A stretch of 64,000 bases of DNA from the NCBI GenBank assembly GCA_028023455.1, contig JAQFVV010006203.1, positions 11,068,876 to 11,132,875 of the forward strand. Reading direction: 5' to 3'. Of the stretch, positions 1 through 10,795 are shown in pieces. Each line of letters begins with the position of its first letter. Within the stretch, counting starts at the first letter, position 1. The notes beneath the pieces were generated by a model. That model was not told the origin of the DNA and did not search any database. It was given only the letters and a program-made list of their open reading frames with translations. Position numbers and translations under genes: made by a program. Source of the DNA: Epiperipatus broadwayi (Eukaryota; Onychophora; Udeonychophora; Euonychophora; Peripatidae).

Positions 1-102
1 ACGAGTGCAACTTTACAATGCATTTCCACGAGTATGTTAATAATGACTAACATTTAATTTTAAGACATATTTTAATACACAATCCATTAAATGTTTAGCT
101 AG

Positions 103-317
103 CTATTTACATATATATACAATTATTTCATCACTGGGTCCAAAAGCATAATAATAAAGATCAATACGATCTTTAAGAAATCCTAGCTGACTCTTGACAT
201 GTTCGAAGATCAGTTCTCTGCACTTGAAGTCAGTGTGGAAAAGGAAACATTCTTCTGGAATATATATCATTCTACACAGATAGATCTCCAAGAATAAACT
301 GAAGTCTTTCTCAATCG
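103..317 (-). CDS. possible orphan coding exon, unrecognised
   Basis: A minus-strand open frame of about 70 codons ends in TAG near 103. It is open up to an AG at 318-319, preceded by a TACTAA-like string, so it could be a terminal exon with its splice acceptor there. The residue mix looks protein-like (for example CFLFHTDFKCRELIF and DLYYYAFGPSDEI) and lacks the low-complexity F/L/K/I bias of chance frames in this DNA. No family is recognised and no polypyrimidine tract is clear. It could equally be a chance frame or part of an unknown repeat. Confidence 0.25.
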
Positions 318-966
318 CTTAGTACTGAGGCTGTTCATTGTTTTCGAATCCCAGCAATGATTGGCTGGTTCTCTGCATATCCGTTCAGGTGATTATTTCA
401 TTATGCTTCATACATGCAATTAAATATTATATCTGCCTTAACTTAATTATTATTTTTGTAGATTGTCGTTTATCTAAAAAGAATCTACTCGCATTCCTTT
501 TGTTTCATTTCCTTAACGACATTTCTACTGCACTAATTAGACCATTATTTATTTTTAGCATTTAATTCTTTTAATCTAATTCACTATAACTTTTATTTTC
601 TATTTTAAAAGAATGTATCTTTAAAAGTTCTTAAATATTTTTACTAGTAACCTTTTCTCTCTAAGAGTTTCTACATATGCCTATGTGCATGTATGAAAAT
701 ATAAACATAACACATACTTTACTTATTAGCATACTTTTACATAATCAGCATATATGCATTATTAATTTTCTAGAGTGTAACTTTATTTAGGGTTTTAGTT
801 TATTTATTTTCTGTCTGACTATTATTTACTCGAACATAAAGATTTTCTCTGCAATATTTTCCAAAGATATATATACATTTTTTAGTCAGATATTGCAATA
901 TTGTTGTAATGATTTAATTCTAGATATTAAAAAGATCTATGAAACATTAAATTAACCATTCAAAAT
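318..966. other. AT-rich interval, no gene seen
   Basis: No coding signal, TIR or recognisable repeat was found. The short frames here are what AT-rich chance would give. Confidence 0.5.
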
Positions 967-1099
967 AAGAGTCATAGATCACATGACCCTATCTCTTAAG
1001 CTTGTAAGTTATAAACAATAAGGATTGCCAATTCCTCTACAAGCTTTGTGATAAATGCTTAGACAGAGCCAGCACTTAAAATATCTCTGTCAGGAACCC

Positions 1100-1159
1100 C
1101 TCCCCAAACCCCTGACCATGGTTTCGTGCTTTGGCACTCCTCAGAGAGGTGTCAGGATA
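1100..1159 (-). ncRNA. hammerhead ribozyme type I, core intact
   Basis: Reading the minus strand: CTGAGGA (1144-1138) supplies C3-U-G-A-N-G-A9. Stem II GTGC/GCAC with loop CAAA follows (1137-1126), then GAA (1125-1123). Stem III is the loopless palindrome ACCATGGT (1122-1115), giving the required A15.1-U16.1 pair, and cleavage nucleotide C17 is at 1114. Inner stem I pairs ACCTCT (1150-1145) with AGGGGT (1113-1108), including one G-U pair. Outer stem I pairing to GGGGAG is weakened by substitutions in this copy. All catalytic core positions are present. Stem III is so short that the active form may need two strands, as is known for some hammerheads. Confidence 0.78.
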
Positions 1160-1572
1160 AATTCAGACAAGATCTAAAAATACCAACCCAAAGCCAAGCA
1201 CTTATTGAAAAGTTATCTATTGAGATATTTTAAGTGCTGGCTCTGGCTAAGCATTTATCATAAAGCTTGTAGAGGAATTGGCAATCCTCACTGTTTATAA
1301 TTTACAAGCTTAAGAGATAGAATCATGTGATCTATGACTCTTATTTTGACTATTTATAGTCTCTGTCAAAGGTCTTATGCAATTTTATATTGCTAAGATT
1401 ACTAACTAAATGGAATGGCTGAAGATCTATCCACCTCATATAGCTATTTGAGTTGGATAGCTGGGTTTGAAGACATGTAGATGTCTGAAAATTTCAGATT
1501 TTCCACTCAATAGATAAGTTTTAGATAAAGTGCTTAGCTTTGGGTTGGTATTTTTAGATCTAGTGTCTGAAC

Positions 1573-1636
1573 CTTCCCTGACACCTCTCTGAGGAGTGGT
1601 GCCAAAGCATGAAACCATGGTCAGGGGTTTGGGGAG
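1573..1636 (+). ncRNA. hammerhead ribozyme, stem II altered
   Basis: Plus-strand partner of the ribozyme at 1100-1159. CTGAGGA is at 1589-1595, GAA at 1611-1613, palindromic stem III ACCATGGT at 1614-1621 and C17 at 1622. Stem I is very good: ACCTCT (1583-1588) pairs with AGGGGT (1623-1628), then an internal loop (TGAC on the 5' side), then CTTCCC (1573-1578) pairs with GGGGAG (1631-1636). Stem II carries three extra nucleotides (GTGGTGCCAAAGCAT), so it cannot form the clean 4-bp helix of its partner. The core is intact, but activity is probably reduced. Confidence 0.65.
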
Positions 1637-1725
1637 GGGTTCCTGACAGAGAGATTTTAAGTGCAGGCTCTGGCTAAGCATTTATCACAAAGCTTGTAGA
1701 AGAATTGGCAATCATCATTGTTTAT

Positions 1726-2142
1726 TAAATTAATCATATTTAAAAATTGTAGAATTTCGATAAATATAAAGTTCGCTTAGCTGATGATAACGATCTTATA
1801 ATATCAGTAGCATAAAAATATCACGCCATCTTTTATCTTTTTTTAAATAAAATAATCTATTATTATTGATTAATTTAACTATTATTATAAATAATTACAT
1901 TCGGAAAAGTTTTTTTATGATTTTCTTTAATTTGTATTCATTGAAATGAATATATTTATCATTGTAATAATTTACATATTTAAAGTTCTAATTTTAGGAA
2001 TACTGATAAATAAGCACGAAAGTAAAAAAATGTTTTAAACAAATAATCTATATCTAACCATCTAACTAGTTGTTTTTACGATCACATTGGTAAAATTCCA
2101 AATTACTTTTCAAAAGTGATTAGTCATTATCAATATCTACAA
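1726..2142. other. AT-rich interval, no feature seen
   Basis: No coding, TIR or repeat signal was recognised between the foldback element and the hAT MITE. Confidence 0.5.
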
Positions 2143-2150
2143 CTCTAGAT

Positions 2151-2660
2151 CAGGGGTCAGCAAACTGAGGCTCAGGAGCCAAACATGGCTCTTTGATCCG
2201 GACCTCATGGCTCTTTTTATCATGATAAACCAAAACACATTTTAAATTTCCTTTTGTAATTTGTAAATAAATACTTTGATGACTCTAGGAGAGGAAAAAT
2301 GCGCATGACAATGTTGTTTCTTGAATTCAGCCTTATTATGAAATAGTAATTATTATATATGATAAATATTTAAATATTACAAACCGTCAAAATTTCTTTT
2401 CATTAATTTATTTTTAAGAGAATTTTTATTTGCGTAAAGATGTACTGTATTCAGATTTTATTATTGAAATAAATGTTCAAATATATGCACCGCCATTCAG
2501 AAATTCTTATTTTTCATTAACATATTTTTTACTTCTTTCCATGTGGATCTTTAATGGTAGAGGTGGGGGGGGGGGGATACTTTCCTTGCGATTCTTTAGG
2601 GAGGAGAGAGGAAGATTTAAACAAAATGGCCGTTTGTGTTAAAATTTTTGCCTATCTCTG
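2151..2660. mobile_element. non-autonomous hAT element (510 bp)
   Basis: Flanked by a perfect 8-bp target duplication CTCTAGAT (2143-2150 and 2661-2668), the size made by hAT transposases. The left end CAGGGGTCAGCAAACTG and the right end (reverse complement CAGAGATAGGCAAAAA) form short imperfect TIRs of hAT type. The interior has no transposase. It is AT-rich with a G tract near 2562-2577, so this is a MITE that needs a transposase in trans. Confidence 0.85.
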
Positions 2661-2668
2661 CTCTAGAT

Positions 2669-4939
2669 TATACACTGTATATCTGTATAATAATAAACTG
2701 TAATTAAAAAGCCCAAAACTTGCAAACATTAATTATATTTGGGCAAATAATAATTCAGCTAATTAATGTATATTTAATGGAATTAGTATATGCAATATTA
2801 AAGCTTTGATTATTTGATGCAGTTTGATCGTAAGATATAACATCAAATACATCACTTTCAAGCTATCTATGATGATCAAGCCAATATAGTTTTAGAGTAT
2901 TGATTACATATCCAGGTTCATCATCTAAACATAAATGGATGATGAAAAATGTAAAATCTTAAAGATAGTTTTTATTTTAATTAATACTGAAAAAGATTGT
3001 TATACTGGGCATCCATCCAACACACATTATTTTAATCTTTCAGTATTGTTATGTTATTAATATTTCCCAATTATTATTTCTCGATTCTAGCTAATATAAA
3101 GCATAGATATTGAGAGTGAAGGTTGAACACACTAAACTATTCTTAAATAATTAACTGCATGGGAATAAATTAAAAATAGATTTTTTTTATTTAATAATAA
3201 TATATTTGTTAATGAAAAGAAAAAAAAAAAGGTATAACTATCATTGTTATATTTGTGCATAAATTAAGATTGTTTGAATATGCTCATTATTTAAACAATA
3301 GTTATAATTTATTATTTTTCTTTATTGTACACAAATGTCCTGGAATTATTTTCTCAATGAATTATAAAATTCAAAATACTGTATTTGATAAAAGCCCTGG
3401 ATTCATTCATGTTATAACATATATATAAAGGTGACAATGATGAGAGATTCTTAAATTATCTTCATGTAAAGTTTCACTTCTTGCATGAGGCAAGAATACT
3501 TCCCCTCCATCAAAGTAAAAAATGCATTTCTAAATAAATATCTTTTAGGCTTTTTGAAATTTCTTATTAATAATATTTACTTAGAAGTTTTTTGCTTAGA
3601 TATTGGTTAAGTAACTTATATACATGGTAAATCTTGAAGCTGTTTCTTTGCAATTTTGTGGGTCAACTTTTTATGTGATAAGAATTCTATCATTGATTTA
3701 AAATATTATTTACTTTTCTTGTACATTGTTTTTAGATCAATGTTGCCATTTATATTTCAGCATACAAATTGATGACGGTTGTTGTGGCCATCACTAATCA
3801 GGCTAAAAGAGTACATCTTTTTTTAATAATTATTATAAAAATATTTTTCAAAACTAATCATAATTCTTTAAATATACTATGAAATTGTGAACAAAATACT
3901 AAAAAAAAAAAAATGGAAGAGTTTAAAAGTTTGTTTATATATCCAAAATCCAAGAATTCACCAGTTAGCGATTTCTAGGTGATTAGAAACTTACTTTGAA
4001 GTGTTTCTCTATGGATTATTGATATCTTCAGATTTTGTTTTAATCAGTATTTACATAAATTCAAATTTTTATTAAAAATAAATATAATAGGGCCAAAATA
4101 GTTGTAAAAAAGGCTGAAAAATGTGCTTTAAAGCCGAATCCACTAATTACATCATAGTATTCTGTAAGATACTGATTAATGTAAGACACTAATTATCATC
4201 ATGAATAAATTAACCATTATTTTTTTATTAAACAAATTATTCTCATGATATTAATATTATACATCTATGATGTATGCACACGTTTTGAAAATAATAGGCA
4301 TAAATGTTAGGAATTGTTTGTAGTTCAGCAAATAATTATTAAATTGATATTATCTACATTTTTAATGACTTTCTGACATTATTAATTTTTCTTATTTATC
4401 ATTTATTTTCTCCAATCTTTTAAAAAACAAAAAAAAAAAAACAATGTATAAAGTTTGCTATATATAAACATAATTTTTTTTTCCCAAAAAAGAAAAATAG
4501 AAATCCACTAATTAATTTTACTGTGAATTTTGGAATAGTTTTATCTAATAAGAATGATTGATTTTTATCTTAAATAGTTGAAAGAAGGTCAAGTTAATGT
4601 CTTTTTTTTCCATTTTTAAAAACAAGATAATTGAACTTTTAGGTTAATATTCAATTTCATTTTTGTAAAAATAAAAATTTAGGTGTAAATCTAAATGTTT
4701 GGAAATTGAAATTTAAATATGTCATAATATTCTCTAGAGAAGTATATCCTAGATTTAAATTTTATTTACATTGATAATAAAATTTGAATTATAAAGAAAA
4801 TAATCGATTATTACTTTTTATTGGCTGGCAAAGCATGAAAATCTATTACTTAGAATAATCAAATATTGGTAGTATCCTATTGCTTGCAAGCTTGCAATTG
4901 TTTTTGAGCAAAATATATAACACACGTATATATTTTGCT
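2669..4939. other. AT-rich interval, no gene seen
   Basis: About 2.3 kb of very AT-rich, CpG-poor DNA with A/T homopolymers. No coding frame, TIR or repeat shared with the rest of the window was identified by eye. Confidence 0.5.
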
Positions 4940-4953
4940 ACATTATACATATT
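4940..4953. repeat. left TSD of RTE-like LINE
   Basis: ACATTATACATATT, repeated exactly at 8161-8174, bounds the LINE between them. Confidence 0.85.
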
Positions 4954-5262
4954 CATCATCATCATCAACCATTATCAATCCACTGCAGGATTAAAGTCTC
5001 TCCAAGTTCAATCCATCTTTTCCTATCTTTAGCTTCTCTTCTCCACATCACCCCTGCACACTTTCTTATTTCATCCACCCATCTCACATGTGGTCTCTTT
5101 CTGGGTCTTTTACAATCTCCTGGAATCCAGTTTGAAATTTCAATTGTCCATCTGTTATCATCTCTTCTAACAACACTTCAGTCTTTTAATTTTTTCAATG
5201 AGGTCAGTAACATCTGTTTGTTCTCTTACCCATACATTCCGTTTTCGATCCCTTCTTGTTAT

Positions 5263-6770
5263 TCACAAAGTGCATCTCTCCATACTTCTTTGAGTAGTCT
5301 GAAGTCTTTGTATTGCTCTTCTATTAAGTGTCCAAGTCTCAGATCCATAAGTAAGAACTGGCAAAACACATTTATTAAAAACCTTCCTTTTCAAACACAT
5401 AGGCATATTTCCTTTTAGTATCAAGTTATTTCTACCAAAAGCACTCCAACCAAGTTTAATTCTATGATTAATTTCATCCATTATATTTCCATCTGTATTA
5501 ATAATCTGACCAAGGTATTTGTAACTGTTAACTTCTTCTAACTCATCATAATCAATCTTTATTTTCATATTTTGAGAAAATCTATTAAACATTACTTTAG
5601 TCTTTTTAACATTTATCTTTAGTCCTACTTTCCTACTTTCATCTGATAACTCCTGCAACATTTCCTGTAGCTCTAAAGCATTATTTGCAAAAACAACTAC
5701 ATCATCTGCAAAATATAAATGACTTAAATAACCTCCATTTACTTTCACTCCTTTAGCTTCCCATTTTAATCCACAAAATACTTCTTGCAGCACTGCTGTA
5801 AAAAGTTTTGGAGATATGGAGTCACCCTGTCTTACACCCTTTTCAATGTTGCTTTTTCTACTGTCATTATGTAATCTAATTGTTGCTGTTGCATTTTTAT
5901 AAATATTCTTCAAAATATGACAATATCCTGAATCTACATCTTGATGATCCAATGCTTTAATCACTGAAGAAATGTTTATAGAATCAAATGCTTTTCGTAG
6001 TCTACAAATCCTAAGCATAATGGCAACTCATATTCATTTGTCCTTTCTATAATTTCTCTCAATACCTGGATATGATCTACTGTACTAAAACCACTTTTAA
6101 ATCCAGCTTGTTCTCTTGGTTGGTGGAAATTCAGTGTTTTCTGTAGACGAGTTGTAATTATCTTAGTAAAAATTTTGTATAACACTGATAAAAGACTGAT
6201 AGGTCTGTAATTTCTAATATCTTCTTTATCACCTTTTTTAAATATTAATATTAATACTGCATTCTTCCAATCATCTGGTACATCTTCATCATTTAGACAT
6301 TTGGTATATAACTTTGCTAAAAAAATTTCTATTTCTTCACCTGCTTCTTTTAATATATCAATTACAATTCCATCATTACCTGGAGCCTTCCCTTTCTTTA
6401 TAAATTTAATTGCATGTCTCACTTCCTCATTCAAAATTCTGGGCAATTCGGAAAATATAATATGTATAGGAGGCACTTGTTCTTTATTACTATATAATTC
6501 TTGATAGAAGTTTTCTACACATTTTATGATGTCATCTCTCTTTTTAGTAATAATGCCATCTTTTTTTCTTATTGCAGATATAAATTTTCTACCAATACCA
6601 AAATGTTGTTTTCCACTCTTTAGACTTTTATTCTCTTCTACAGCTTTCCTTGCTAGTTCACAATTATACTTTCTTATATCATTTTCAACTCTTTTCTGCA
6701 CCATTGTACAAAATTTGAAATATTCAATTCTTTTTAATGCATCATTGTTGTACATCCATCATATTCCTTC
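5263..6770 (-). pseudogene. LINE reverse transcriptase domain, frameshifted
   Basis: The RT part of the same LINE, which copies the LINE RNA at the nicked target. Motifs in order are GNDGIVIDILKEAG, NYRPISLLSVLYKIF, EQAGFKSGFSTVDHI, LGFVDYEK (motif A region), GVRQGDSISPKLF (motif B), YFADDVVVFA (the catalytic Asp pair) and YKYLGQIIN (thumb). A one-base change near 5990 splits it: 6755-5976 carries the fingers up to VDYEK, and 6018-5263 continues through the palm and thumb. Another frame break near 6770 separates it from the linker. Downstream, a frameshifted tail (about 5262-4990) still shows the RTE-like C-terminal pattern with WIP, CKRPRKRPHVRW and RKRWIE. Confidence 0.88.
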
Positions 6771-7089
6771 TTTTCTTCATAAACTCTCTAGTCTCAGTAG
6801 AAATTTTATTGGTCAATTGTTGCTTTTTTCTACCAGCTATCTTTGTTGCAGTTTTTAAAAGTGTATCGCTTATTTTCCTATTAATATCATTCAAATCTGA
6901 ATCATGTTCAAAATCTACTAATACTTGAAACCGATTTGTAAGTTCTAATTTAAATTCATTAGAATGTTTCTGAAGATTAGGAATATCAACTGTAAATATC
7001 GTTTTTCTTAATAATTTTTGTCTCTCTAGTTTTGCATTAACACGTATCTTACATCATATTAATCGATGATCACTTCCTGTGTTAAATAA

Positions 7090-7906
7090 TATTAAGAACA
7101 TTACAATCTTGAAATATGTATTTTCAGTTAGTCAAAATATAATCCAATTCTGCCGAACCTTCATTTGGATGCTTCCATGTCCATTTTCTTTTAACATTTT
7201 TCTCAAAAAAAGAATTCATAATATAAAGTTTTTCTTTTTCTGCAAACTCCACAAGTCTATGCACTCTTTCATTTCTATTACCATAACCAAAATTACCTAC
7301 AGCATTTTCATCTTTCATTTGTTTACCAATTCTAGCATTAAAGTCTCCCATAACAATTTTAAAATGTTGTTTACTCTGATCAAAAGCCTTTTGTACATCC
7401 ATATAAAAATCTTCTATAACTGCATCACTATGAGAACTTGTTGGGGCATAAACCTAAATTATCTGCATTTGGTATCTGCTATTAAGTTGTAAAACTAATC
7501 TTGCCACTCTGTCTGATACACCATCAATTTCTACAATGTTATTCTTCCATTTTTTATTTATAATGAATCCTACTCCACTTGTATTTCCAATATTTGTGCC
7601 TTTATAGTAGAGTATATGTCCACTTTTTAAATCAATTGTTTCTTCACCTTTTCTTCTAACTTCACAAAGTCCAATAATGTCCCATTTAATATAAGACAGT
7701 TCTTCTTCTAACTCTTGCAATCTTCCTTCACTTGAAAGTGATCTGCAGTTGTAAGTACCTAAATAAAAAGTTGTCATCAAATGGCAGCCTGAGTCCGCAA
7801 TCAGGAGATTCTTAGCATCCTCCACCTTCAGCCACTAACCGCTGCCTTGGTTGATGACTTTACAGCCTCCTGGGAATAAGGGCCATGATTTATTTTTGTC
7901 TGTCAT
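7090..7906 (-). pseudogene. LINE AP-like endonuclease domain (EEP), broken
   Basis: The N-terminal part of the LINE polyprotein, which nicks the target DNA to prime reverse transcription. A candidate start ATG is at 7906. Recognisable EEP motifs in order are LGTYNCRSL, IIGLCEVRRKG (metal-binding Glu), VYAPTSSHSD, IVMGDFNARIG and ELDYIL. In-frame stops interrupt it near 7843 and at the TAG near 7461 (after QMQII). Close to 7085 a frameshift moves the downstream linker into another frame, where GSDHRLI-type sequence continues. The catalytic motifs are otherwise well kept. The open stretches are 7825-7454 and 7402-7124. Confidence 0.85.
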
Positions 7907-8160
7907 GATTGTAGATATTGAAAAAATATTCTTAAACTCGGAGGTAAAAATCCAATAAACTCACCATGCTGGCTAATGCGTGTTGGTGAGCAGCCCATCC
8001 ATGTTCGTATACTATATGAATAATCACATAGTAATAACAGCTGCAATGACAAGAACGCATGGAGTGGACCTTAGAAATTTGCCCTGCTCGGTTCCTTTAA
8101 GGTCTCCAAGAGGAATCAAAGGGTCTCCTTTCAGTTAATAGCAAACTCCTTTCTGCAGCC

Positions 8161-8174
8161 ACATTATACATATT
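8161..8174. repeat. right TSD of RTE-like LINE
   Basis: Exact match to 4940-4953. It marks the 5' end of the LINE and suggests the 5' UTR is complete or nearly so. Confidence 0.85.
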
Positions 8175-8589
8175 ACATGCCTTTAACTATTAACTATGAT
8201 AATGCTTATACCTGTCTTTAAAAAAAATTATCTATTACAAAAATTTTGATTAATATAAATACATTTATCAATTATTTCTGCCAAGTATTTAATAAACTAT
8301 TCCTTCAATAAATTACCTAAGTAATATTTACTAAGGCAATAAACTTAAAGCATGTGCGCTTGAAAATGCGAAGGTAGGGACCTCTACAGGTCTTAATCAC
8401 AAGCTTACATAATCAATGTGTGTTAAATAAATTTATAATTTCAATAAATTACACAAAAATCAAAATACAATATTTTTAAAAGAATAAGTAAAGTATTATA
8501 GCAAATTTTAAAACGTTGAGATTTAATACTGAATTTAATTCACCTGTGTTTATTATCACAGCTATAAATATTAATTGCTATAGCTCAAA
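8175..8589. other. AT-rich interval, no feature seen
   Basis: No gene or repeat was recognised. Confidence 0.45.
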
Positions 8590-8985
8590 TGTCGATGAAA
8601 TTTATGTAGAAGTTATTGAAACCCCCCAGAGCTATATGTAAACTAATATACCTCAAACGATTTACTACAGAATGAACCCACCTGTATTTTTAGCTTAAAT
8701 CATATATAAACATTTAATTTACTGAACGGTTAAACAAAATACTTAGCCTTTTCCTCTGTTTTTTTATAATGATTCCAGAATAGGATAGGGTTGTCCTGAA
8801 ATTATGATAATATATATGCATTTTACAACCTGTATTGTAATATATCAATAAATAGAATATTTATATACAATCCAATCTAAACTATAAGTGGGCTCATTCT
8901 GTTTTTTTTGCTTATTGAAAGTCATATTTGTTTTTCTTGGGGGGGGGGGATTCAGTTCCAACTAAATTTCATCACAACTATAAAA
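8590..8985. repeat. degenerate foldback / inverted repeat
   Basis: The left side has GATGAAATTTATG, a CCCCCC tract and ACAGAATGAACCCACCT. The reverse complement of the right side has GATGAAATTTAGTTGG, a C tract (the G run near 8939-8949) and ACAGAATGAGCCCACTT in the same order. This indicates an old inverted repeat with a spacer of about 200 bp. No TSD or coding sequence was found. Confidence 0.5.
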
Positions 8986-10134
8986 GAATTATGAATTAAA
9001 TTATGAGTGTAATAAGAGTTTTTGGATTCCTATGCAAAATTTAAAATAGACCCTTTTTAGTGCTTATGACATATTCTTTAATATTTTTTTGCATATATAT
9101 ATAAAAGAAGCCCCTATGATTGAAGAGCCATACACATTGCTTTGGTTTGTTTCATGATAGTTATGCTATTGGGTCCAATTTAAATTGCAACATAAAAATT
9201 TCAATGATCATTTTTAGACCAATTTGGGTTATGATTAAATGCTACCTATATGCCACCACCTGCAGGTGATTATACTAATATCACTTCCTTAGAATGTGCA
9301 ACCCTTTGCTTAATTCTTTACAAACTTTTTTAATGATATATTTATTGTTATGATAAGTCCTTTCCTTTATTTATTTTTAAAATAACGTTATATTCTTTTC
9401 TAATGAATTAAGAGCATTTATATTAGGGCCAGTAAAAGATAATATCTATTTGGTAAATATGCTTCAAGAATATATTCAGCTTTAGTGTGACTGGATATTA
9501 CTTTATTAAAAGTTTTTATTGTCCAGCCTGCATGCTTATGCAGAGCCACATAAATTATCATAGCTTGGACAATTCTGATATATGTTTTTAAAATATGTTT
9601 ACATCTAAAGATTCTCATTCCTTCTAATGACTTAGTAATGGATATTTTGATTACTGGATATTTCCATATAAAATTTGGGTTATATATATCTTAACAATGA
9701 TCAATTGCTTTATGTTTGGTTAAAAATCTATTTTTCTGATTCTTTTATAATTTTGCCAACCATTTTCTTTTTTATTTAATTAATTAATTTAGACTATAAA
9801 TTTATTTGTTTGACTTTATAAACATCCATTCTTTAATATTATTATTAATAATTACTTTATATAGTTTTATAAATTTTATCATTTATTGAACTAACTTTAT
9901 TTTTTGTTTTGTAAATATAGATACTATTTACAATGTATAAAAACTCATATACATCTTGAATAAGCTACATATATTGAGATGTATACTTAACAATTACACA
10001 TAACACATATGTAAGTAGGAATCCTATTCATTTTTAATTAAGATATCATTATATATTTTTAATGAAGTTTTATTCTACTCTAGAGCCATCTACTGTCAAA
10101 TAACATAATCAATACATTTATATATATATAATTG
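8986..10134. other. AT-rich interval, no gene seen
   Basis: No recognisable coding or repeat structure. The short minus-strand frame at 9418-9618 has no family resemblance and is treated as chance. Confidence 0.45.
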
Positions 10135-10252
10135 CAGAAGAAATCAAATCATATATCACATGACCTAATTTAACAAGCTTGTATTACAAATGTTATCTAA
10201 TGAGCTTGACAATAGCTCTTAACAAACTTTTCAGAATATCTCCAATCCCAGA

Positions 10253-10280
10253 CCAGTTTCTGCTTCTAACTTTTACAGTG
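10253..10280 (-). ncRNA. decayed hammerhead ribozyme motif
   Basis: On the minus strand, GAA, stem III ACTGGT and C17 (10262-10253) are kept. The CTGANGA box has become CTGTAAA (10280-10274), losing A6 and G8, so this motif is predicted inactive. It is recognised mainly because it sits at the homologous position of element 967-1725. Confidence 0.5.
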
Positions 10281-10694
10281 AGATGCTAGGATATTCAAGC
10301 ATTAGATTTAAAATACCAGGTGAAGCCCAGCACTTTATCTAATGGTTTACCATTAAGTAGAAAATCTGAAATTTTCAGAGCTATTGGCAAACTCATTAGA
10401 TAGCATTTGTAATACAAGCTTGTTAAATTAGGTCATGTGATATATGATTTGATTTCTTTGCAATTATATTTTTTGCTATTAAGTCTTTGGTGATTTCATA
10501 TTGCTAAAACTACTAATATATGATGTACCTGAACTTAGTTCAGTGCCATATGATTATTTAAGTTCGATAGCTGGATTTGAAGACATATGGATGTCTGAAA
10601 ATTTCAGATTTTCTACTTAATAGTTAACCATTATATAAAGTGTTGGGATTCACCTGGTATTCCAAATCTAATGCTTGAATATCCTAGCACCTCA

Positions 10695-10722
10695 CTGAGG
10701 AAGCATGAAGCAGAACCCAGTC
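10695..10722 (+). ncRNA. decayed hammerhead ribozyme motif
   Basis: CTGAGGA (10695-10701) is intact and GAA is at 10713-10715. Position 15.1 is C rather than A (GAACCCAGTC), breaking the A15.1-U16.1 pair that closes stem III. Stem I (CACCTCA with TGGGTTGGGG) is weaker than in family II. Predicted inactive. Confidence 0.5.
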
Positions 10723-10795
10723 TGGGTTGGGGATATTCTGAAAACCTTATTAAGAGCTATTGGCAAACTTATTAGATAATATATATATATATATA

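Larger units (their letters stand above)
967..1725. mobile_element. hammerhead foldback element, family I, copy 1
   Basis: A compound inverted repeat. A minus-oriented unit (about 970-1235) is followed by a short inverted copy of its end (about 1216-1350), a spacer, and a plus-oriented unit (about 1440-1725). The left end carries ATCACATGACC, and the inverted match is at about 1321-1345. Each long unit contains a hammerhead ribozyme motif, so the two ribozymes face opposite directions. A homologous element with the same arrangement lies at 10135-10795. Both share a conserved block (1461-1505 here) with a perfect hairpin AGACAT/ATGTCT at 1471-1486 and the palindrome CTGAAAATTTCAG at 1485-1497. 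There is no coding capacity, so this is a non-autonomous, retrozyme-like element. The name and mobilisation route are inference. Confidence 0.75.
4954..8160 (-). mobile_element. RTE-clade-like LINE, nearly full length
   Basis: A 3.2-kb minus-strand non-LTR retrotransposon bounded by a perfect 14-bp TSD. From right to left it carries a 5' UTR of about 250 bp (7907-8160), an endonuclease-exonuclease-phosphatase domain, a linker, reverse transcriptase, a C-terminal region and a short 3' tail of (ATG)-type repeats at 4954-4970. The protein resembles the RTE-type polyproteins often annotated as craniofacial development protein 2-like in invertebrate genomes. The reading frame has a few stops and frameshifts (near 7843, 7461, about 7085, about 6770 and about 5990), so this copy is dead but not old. 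Fragments of the same family lie at 12252-12475, 24371-24771 and 58493-59232. Confidence 0.9.
10135..10795. mobile_element. hammerhead foldback element, family I, diverged copy 2
   Basis: Same layout as 967-1725: a minus unit (about 10150-10375), a short inverted end copy (about 10378-10470), a spacer that includes TCATATTGCTAAAACTACTAA, and a plus unit (about 10560-10790). The ATCACATGACC end at about 10156-10166 recurs inverted at about 10433-10443. The conserved block with hairpin AGACAT/ATGTCT (10581-10596) and palindrome CTGAAAATTTCAG is almost identical to copy 1, whereas other parts differ a lot. Both hammerhead motifs are present but decayed. Confidence 0.7.

Noticed and set aside
6301-7492. 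Several plus-strand frames of 60-140 codons
   Set aside because: Shadows of the minus-strand RTE endonuclease and RT. They are rich in F/S/I with no family motifs.
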